Below, piece by piece: positions 57,804-64,000 of a DNA stretch of 64,000 nucleotides. The translations under genes were made by a program, and so were the position numbers. Origin of the DNA: Dendrobium chrysotoxum (taxonomy: Eukaryota; Streptophyta; Magnoliopsida; Asparagales; Orchidaceae); NCBI GenBank assembly GCA_019925795.1, contig CM034311.1, positions 13,522,926 to 13,586,925 of the forward strand, given 5' to 3'. The stretch's first letter is position 1. Every line of letters begins with the position of its first letter. The notes beneath the pieces are model-generated. The model ran no database searches, was not told the origin of the DNA, and was given only the letters and a program-made list of their open reading frames with translations.

Positions 57804-59642
57804 GTGTGCTCTCACACAAGACCTCGTGAGAGCATGTGGTACCTGGACAGCGGATGTTCTAGACACATGACTGGAGATGCAAATCAGTTCATTTCGCTGG
57901 AGGACAGGGCTGGAGGCAAGGTTACACTTGGAGATAACACCACCAGGAGGGTGGTAGGCTTAGGTATAACTGGTGATTCAAAGAATTTTATGATTGACAA
58001 TATTTTGCTTATATATGGACTGAAACACAACTTGCTGAGCATCATTCAACTTTATGACAAAGGATACAGCATCAAATTCCTACCCACTAGCTGTATTTTA
58101 AGCTTAAATGATAAAGTTATTTTGTAGGGGCAAAGGATCAACAACGTCTACAAGCTGGATGTAAGTTGCATTAAATCTGAGAATTCAATTTGCTTAAAAA
58201 CTGCTGCTGATGAGTCTTGGTTGTGGCATAGGAGATTATTTCATCCCAGTATGAAAATTCTTAGGAGAGTCACCCAAAAGGACTTAATTAGAGGTGTGCC
58301 CAAGCTTAAGTTCACTAAGGATCACCTGTGTGATGCCTGTTAGTTAGGAAAGCAAGTCCAGTCCTCTTTTCATTCTATTAAGGATATTAGTACCTCTAGA
58401 CCTTTAGAAGTTCTTCATATGGACCACTTTGGACCCATTAGTACTGCCAGCTTAGGGGGAAAAGTCTATGGATTTGTGATTGTAGATGGCTACTCGAGGT
58501 TCACTTGGATTAAATTTTTGTCCCACAAATCTGAGTCATTTGATGAGTTTAAGTCCTTCTCCACTTAGATTCAGAGGAAGTTAGGTTATGAGAACTTGAC
58601 TATTCATAGTGATCATGGTGGAGAGTTTGAAAATGTGAAATTTGGAAGTCTTTGTGAGGAGCAAGGGATTAGTCATAATTTTTCAGCTCCTAGGACCCCT
58701 CAGCAGAACGGGGTAGCTGAAAGGAAGAACTGGACATTAGTGGAAGCCGCTAGAGCCATGCTTGCCGAGTATTCACTTCCAAAATACTTCTGGGCTGAAG
58801 CGGTGAACACTGCCTGTTATGTGCTGAATAGGGTGAATGTGAGATCAAAACTGAACAAGACACCTTATGAAATCATTAAGGGTAGAACTCCAAACCTGTC
58901 CCACCTCCATATTTTTGGCTGTAAGGTTTTTATTCTAAACAACAGAAAATCACCCTTAGAAAAGTTTGACCCCAAATCTGATGAAGGAGTATTTTTAGGC
59001 TATTCTAGTGTGGGAAAATCCTTTAGGGTGTTCAATAAAAGGACTTTGGTGTTGGAAGAGACATCTCATGTGGTGTTTGATGAATCTGATCCTAAGGTGA
59101 ATAGAATTGAGGAAGAAGAAGAGGTAGAGGAAATTACCCAAGGGATTGGAAATGCAAATCTGGAGGAGAGGGTAGAACCTCAAACCATATTACCTAGAGA
59201 TTGGAGATATTCTTCGAGTCATCCTAAAGAACTAATCTTAGGAGACCCTTTTGAAGGTGTTAGGACTAGGCATGGACTTAAGAAGGAAGTAAACCATTCT
59301 GCCTTTATCTTAATGACTGAACCCACCAACATCAATCAAGCTATTTCAGATGAGTTTTGGATCTTAGCTATGCAAGAAGAATTGAATAAGTTTGTAAGGA
59401 ATAATGTTTGGGAGTTAGTAGAAAGACCTAAAAATCAAAGTATTGTGAGAACCAAGTGGGTCTTTAAGAATAAGATGAATGATTCTGGTGTGATGGTGAG
59501 AAATAAGGCAAGATTAGTGGCTAAGGGGTATAATCAGATTGAAGGGATTAATTTTGAGGAGACCTTTGCCCCTGTAGCTAGATTGGAAGTCATTAGAGTG
59601 CTACTAGCCTTTGCCTGTTATAAGGGATTTAAGCTGTTTTGA
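57804..59642 (+). pseudogene. pol: Sirevirus protease and integrase
   Basis: The frame differs from gag. The protease active site is WYLDSGCSRHMTGD near 57837 (Asp-Ser-Gly kept). The integrase zinc domain follows near 58215-58343 (LWHRRLFHPSMK, HLCDAC). The core has HMDHFGP (Asp), TIHSDHGGEFEN (Asp, near 58600) and PQQNGVAERKN (Glu, near 58700), so the catalytic triad is present. FLGYSSVGKSFRVFN and a connector into RT (WVFKNKMNDSG, ARLVAKGYNQIEGINFEETF) follow. Stops at 58125 (TAG), 58341 (TAG), 58566 (TAG) and 59640 (TGA) interrupt one otherwise open frame; those at 58341 and 58566 fit CAG to TAG changes. Frameshifts are not needed within pol. Confidence 0.9.
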
Positions 59643-60851
59643 ATGGATGTCAAGAGTGCCTTTTTAAATGGGGTAATAAAAGAGGATGTTTTTGTAGAAC
59701 AACCCCCAGGTTTTGAGAGTTCTCAATATCCAAATCATGTTTATAAATTAAAAAAAGCCTTGTATGGATTGAAACAGGCACCCAGAGCTTGGAATGAGAG
59801 GCTTAGCACATTCCTGTTAGAAAGAGAGTTTGTTAAGGGGAGCGTAGACACCACCCTTTTTCTGAGGAGAATAGGGGATGACTTACTCATTGTCCAGATC
59901 TATGTTGATGATATAATTTTTGGATCTTCTGATAAGTATTTATGTGATGAGTTTTGTAAGATTATGAGTAAGGAGTTTGAGATGAGTATGATGGGAGAAT
60001 TTCCCTACTTTTTGGGGTTTAGCATAAGGCAATTGGATGATGGAACCTTTCTCAATCAATCTAAATACACTAAGGACATTTTGAAGAAATATGAAATGGA
60101 CAAAGCCAAGCCAATCAATACTCTCATGAGCTCCTCTGTTTAGTTAGATAAGGATTCAAGTGGAAAATCAGTTGATCAGAAGAAATATAGAGGAATAATT
60201 GAATCACTACTGTACTTGACTGCTAGCCAACCTGATATCATGTTTAGTGTCTGTCTTTGTGCTAGGTTTCACGCTGATCCTAAAGAGTCCCACCTGATTG
60301 CTGTTAAGAGAATTCTTAGATATCTTTTAGGGACCCCAAACCTAAGAATCTGGTACCCTAGGCACAACACCTCTTTTGAGATCATTGGATATTCTGATTC
60401 TGACTTTGCAGGGTGTAGGGTGGATAGAAAGAGCACTTCTGGAACTTGTCAATTCATAGGACAATCTCTAGTATCCTGATCCAGTAGAAAATAGAACTCA
60501 GTTGCACTTTCCACTGCTGAAGCTGAGTACATTGCCTTAGAAAGTTGTGTGGCCTAAGTTCTTTGGTTAAAGCAACAAGTTTTGGATTTAGGTTTACCTG
60601 TTGGCACAATTTCTATTCTGTGTGATAATACTAGTGCCATCTGTATCTCTAAGAATCCAATCCAATATTCTAGGACCAAACACATTGATATAAGGCATCA
60701 TTTCATTAGGAACCATGTTACAAAAGGGGACATTGAGCTACATCATGTAGCAATTAAAAATTAACTGGCTGACATATTCACTAAACTACTGGCCTTTGAC
60801 TCATTCAGCATTTTGAGAACTAGATTAGGAGTGATTGATATAAATGCTTGA
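59643..60851 (+). pseudogene. pol: Sirevirus reverse transcriptase and RNase H
   Basis: Same frame as integrase. RT blocks: MDVKSAFLNG (first catalytic Asp at residue 2), EQPPGFE, KALYGLKQAPRAW, then IYVDDIIFG (YVDD at residues 87-90), then FLGFSI. RNase H: GYSDSDFAG, DRKSTSGTCQF, STAEAEYIA, CDNTSAI, TKHIDIRHHF. Stops at 60141 (TAG), 60477 (TGA, usual Trp), 60492 (TAG, usual Gln), 60555 (TAA, usual Gln) and 60762 (TAA, usual Gln) all fit single C-to-T or G-to-A changes. The natural end is TGA at 60849-60851. Catalytic residues are intact, so loss of function comes from the stops alone. Confidence 0.92.
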
Positions 60852-62353
60852 TTCTGATGACTGCTGATTTTTGATTGTTCTGATTGTTATTCTATTTTCT
60901 GTTAGTTAGTTTTTGATTTGATTATTTGCTTTCAGTTAGTTTTATTTCTTCTGCTGATTTCTGTTTTAGCCTTGTTGTTAGTTTGATTTGAGCATTTACT
61001 TTGATGTTATTTTCTACCTATTTTTATTCACTGGTTCATCTCTTGCACTTACTGTTTTATGCTTTTCAAAATCTGATCACTACTCACTACTTCTGATAAT
61101 CTGAATTTCTGACTGAGAGTTTTACCTTATTTTTATTTGAGAGCTGGTAAGCAGTGATTGATTCCACTGGATCTATTAAAGGGAAGAAACATTGATGATT
61201 ATTTCTCTTCCTCTAACTCCTTTGCTGGTGTATTATTTCTTTTCGATAAATATCCTCTTCAAAATTAAAATTTTAGTTTTTGAAATAGAGATTTATTTTA
61301 TCTTCCTCCAGTAATCTATCTCATATCAATAGTGTTTTCAAAGTCTTGAGTCATTATTTTGATTTTCTAAACCAAGTGATTGCACTTATCATATGCCGTA
61401 TAGTTTTTATTTTGTGAATTACTTTTCCTTATTGTGGAGAGAGTCTCCTATGTCTATAAAATAATTTCACAACTGAGACTATTTAACGATTATGAAAAAA
61501 AGAAAGCTTACAAAAGATGCGCAGTGCGCCAAATCAATTGAAAAAGAGGCACAAAATGAGCCCAAAGCTGAAAAGATGCGAAATGTCGCCAACTAAAAGA
61601 TACATAAAGTGCATCAAAAATAAAAAGATGCGCAAAGCGCCAAATAAATTGAAAAAGAGGCACAAAATGAGCCCAACCAAGCTTTCTTTCGTTCAGATCG
61701 TTAAAAGGTCTTAGAAAAATCCGTGCGCCACTTAATACTTTTAAAAGCTTGTATTTGAAAATCTTGATTTCTGATTTTTTACTTTGTAACACTATTATAT
61801 CTGGTATTTTTCTGGAACGAGGCTTGAAAAGATCTATTTTCGAATCTAATTTCTTTTCTTCTGAATTGGATGTTTGTTTTGAAAGAGATTTGCATCGATA
61901 AGGTGCCCGAGGTGGGAGTTACGAAAGTCAATTTTTCTAACTTTTTTGAATTTCAGCACTGTAAATCGTCTTCTTATTGGTTTCTGGATCTAAAATCAAG
62001 GGAAAATTCTAATTTACTATAGCAGCTTGATTAAAAAAAACCGTTACTTTTGTGTTCTCGTTTCACATTTTATTTCCTTGAATTTGTCTTTTCTTTTTCA
62101 TGGTTGTGAGTGTTCTATTTTGTAGTTGTTTTATTTTCTATTTGTACTGATGTTTCAGTGTTTCTGTTTACCCTCCTCCTTTTTGTGATGTCAAAAGGGG
62201 GAGTCAGTTGTAGTCGTTTCTGGTTTTTCTTATGTATTATGTTTTCTGTATTGCTTTAGTTGTTAAATTAAAATTTTAAAAAAATATATATTTGTTTTTT
62301 GATCTCCTAATTATTTTATTTTTCAAACTACTGTACAAATATTTGACATCATC
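60852..62353 (+). other. Sirevirus 3' non-coding region
   Basis: T-rich, with no envelope-like reading frame. It contains a stretch rich in GTTAGTTTGATTTG-like words (60860-61000), a GCGC-motif repeat (61517-61681) and, near its end, a first polypurine-like motif AAAAGGGGGAG at 62193-62203. Sireviruses often carry repeated polypurine motifs here. Confidence 0.7.
61517..61681 (+). repeat. 110-bp direct repeat with GATGCGCNNNGCGCC motifs
   Basis: GATGCGCAGTGCGCCAAAT (61517) and GATGCGCAAAGCGCCAAAT (61627) each open a block of about 55 bases ending AGGCACAAAATGAGCCCAA. Between them lie two worn copies of the opening motif (near 61573 and 61600). The motif is itself a small dyad (GCGC..GCGC). 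Open frames on both strands here are by-products of the repeat. Confidence 0.75.
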
Positions 62354-62366
62354 AAAAAGGGGGAGA
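62354..62366 (+). other. Polypurine tract of Sirevirus
   Basis: AAAAAGGGGGAGA directly before the 3' LTR primes plus-strand synthesis in this family. Confidence 0.9.
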
Positions 62367-62367
62367 T

Positions 62368-63998
62368 TATTAAAAATCTGGTTTTGATGATGACAAACAT
62401 GTCTCTATTGTGTTTTGCTTGGCTAACCCATTTCAGGCACAAAAGATCACGAGTAACTCAAGCCAACTCAAGATCGGATCCAAGTGTGTCTAAGTGTACT
62501 ATTTCTCTTTTTCTTGAGTCAATTGTAATGTAACTGATCCCCTAGCTAAGTAACCTTGCACACACACACTCAGGGGGAGAGCTTGAGTGAATTAGAGTTT
62601 TTGTTCAATTTTTTGTTCAGATCGTCCTGGACGATAGTCACATCATCCTGGACGATCAAGTAAAAATAGAAACCCTAATTAGGGCGACCAAGTTAAGAGG
62701 GTCTGATTAAGCGGATCGTCCTAGACAATCTTTGGATCGTACGGGATGATAAGCTCAAATAAGAAATTCTCAGCCGCTAGATCAAGTTAGGCAAGTTTTT
62801 ATTTTTAGATATTTGGTCTGATCGTCCCGGACGATCTAGTACAATCATGCCTAAATTAATCTGATAATTAAGGAAAGCACTTTATATTTAATTGATACGA
62901 TCCTATCATCCTGGACGATCGCAGGATCGTCCCGGATGATCATGATCATCTAGTACATTTCAGCTGTACGATCCGAACTGTGTACAAGATGATTTGGACA
63001 CTTTTTGAACTAATCATACAGGACAATATCCAGATCGTCCTGGATGATCAAGTCATTTTTCAGTCGTCCAGCACAAGTTTCTCTGGACGACCTGAACTGT
63101 CTTTTGGATGAAATTCCTCAATTTACACTAATCATCCCGGACGATCGCAGAATCGTGCGGGACGATATGTACAACTTTTTCTACTAATCGTCCAGAAGAG
63201 CCAGATCGTCCAGTCTGAAGCAGCTGATTTTGAACTGATCGTACAGGACGATATATCAATCATCCTGGATGATCTTGGCTGACCAGTTGAGATTTAGGGA
63301 ATATTTTAAGCCCTCCTATATAAGATATTTTTCTTTCAACAAGAAAAATTTTTGTCACTTTCCTTTCCAGAGAAACCCTAGAGAGAGAGAGTTTGGGAGA
63401 GAGAGAGTTTGGGAGAGAGAGAGTTTGGGAGAGAGAGAGAGAGGATCTTGTGAGGGGGAGTTCGTGAGGGGTTTACGAAGGTTGCTCTAAGCAAGGATCA
63501 GAGTCTTCTTCTCCGCTCGTTATCTTTCATCGTGTCGGTGTTCTTTGGGAGAGGATCGTCAGTAAGAAGATCCTAAGTTCTCTGCCTGCTTCAGGAGGAA
63601 GCAAAAGGATGTTGGGTTCTCTGTCTCACCATGTGGTGGAAAGGAGGTTCTTGTACAGGCTTCTCTGCCTTACGGTAGGAGCAAAAGGAGAGACATTTTG
63701 AGTTCGTGCAATACTCGGAGGGGAGGCTCCGGGGAGTGGACGTAGGTCAAGTTGATCGAACCACTATAAAATTCGGTGTGTTCATTCTGATTACCTTCTG
63801 CACTTTTATTTTTCTGTGATTAACTGCTTGGGTGAAATTGTGGTTGATCTTTTCGTTTGATCGTCTTATTTGTTTCCGCTTCAAATCATAGAAAAGATTT
63901 TCATTGTTGCTATCAAATTTTTAAATAACCATTTCACCCCCCTCTTGGTTAGCCTCGGGACTAGTTCATCAGGGCTTAACATCCCTAACGAACTATCA
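62368..63998 (+). mobile_element. Sirevirus 3' LTR
   Basis: It matches 54302-55925 throughout and ends AACTATCA at 63998. Differences: the first two bases are TA instead of TG; one dyad pair is missing near 62822-62845 (21 bases); and the GAGAGA tract has extra GAGAGAGAGTTTGGG units (63381-63440, three against one). The window ends two bases after the LTR, so the target duplication cannot be read. Confidence 0.9.
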
Positions 63999-64000
63999 AG

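Larger units (their letters stand above)
54302..63998 (+). mobile_element. Sirevirus (Maximus/SIRE-type Ty1/copia), near complete
   Basis: Both LTRs (54302-55925 and 62368-63998) are present, with a tRNA-iMet primer site, gag with two zinc-knuckle sites, protease, integrase, RT and RNase H in copia order, a 1.5-kb non-coding 3' region and two polypurine-type motifs. The ATCATCAAAAAGGGGGAGAT tract and the MWYLDSGCSRHMTGD protease block are typical of Sireviruses. No envelope-like gene was found. The expected left target duplication is TGTAG (54297-54301); the right one lies outside the window. Stops are scattered through gag and pol, so it is not autonomous. Confidence 0.9.

Noticed and set aside
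61508..61792. Overlapping open frames on both strands
   Set aside because: By-product of the 110-bp direct repeat; no protein family recognised.
60852..62353. Sirevirus envelope-like gene
   Set aside because: No sustained frame, transmembrane pattern or coiled coil could be followed.

Overview
This window looks like intergenic DNA from a large-genome seed plant, probably an angiosperm. It is AT-rich, I see no host gene, and almost every stretch can be assigned to a nested or decayed retrotransposon. The diagnostic features are primer-binding sites for plant tRNAs (TGGTATCAGAG for initiator Met; TGGCGACTCCACTGGGGA, Arg-like) and three plant lineages: Ty3/gypsy Tat/Ogre-like, Ty3/gypsy chromovirus, and Ty1/copia Sirevirus. 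Plant L1-type LINE pieces, an RTE/SINE-type 3' end and a possible MITE are also present. I cannot name the species.

Layout: 1-1526, minus-strand Sirevirus-type LTR cut by the window edge. 1527-7248, decayed Ty3/gypsy pieces, including a plus-strand chromovirus gag/RT/RNase H that breaks off in integrase. 7249-13620, minus-strand chromovirus: 3' LTR, then integrase with chromodomain, RNase H, RT and gag remnants. 13625-16430, minus-strand fragment of a Tat LTR. 16470-16922, LINE endonuclease fragment, interrupted by a Sirevirus LTR (16923-17641), itself interrupted by the large Tat element.

17642-45223 is a Tat/Ogre-like element. It has an LTR of about 8.7 kb, a tRNA-Arg-type PBS, 5'-leader tandem repeats, a degenerate extra ORF before gag, then gag, protease, RT, RNase H, a second (Tat-type) RNase H and a DD35E integrase. 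A 3' UTR made of three tandem-repeat arrays (49, 160 and about 112 bp) follows, then a 3' LTR broken after 5.6 kb. 45223-46618 looks like a 5'-truncated LINE 3' end. 46619-51440 holds minus-strand Tat LTR and chromovirus pieces. 52030-52123 is an RTE/SINE-like 3' terminus. 52557-54289 is a solo LTR with a perfect 5-bp target duplication. 54302-63998 is a nearly complete Sirevirus with both LTRs.

All coding regions are broken by stops or frameshifts. Many stops are what single C-to-T or G-to-A changes at conserved Gln, Arg or Trp codons would give, as expected for methylated, silenced repeats. The most unusual signals are regulatory rather than coding: arrays of 15-bp dyads just upstream of the LTR TATA box, shared in diverged form by several LTR families; a 157-bp LTR repeat carrying inverted TTGAC pairs at fixed spacing; perfect hairpins kept in LTRs or next to the polypurine tract; and a hypervariable 3' UTR that looks like a satellite-DNA nursery.
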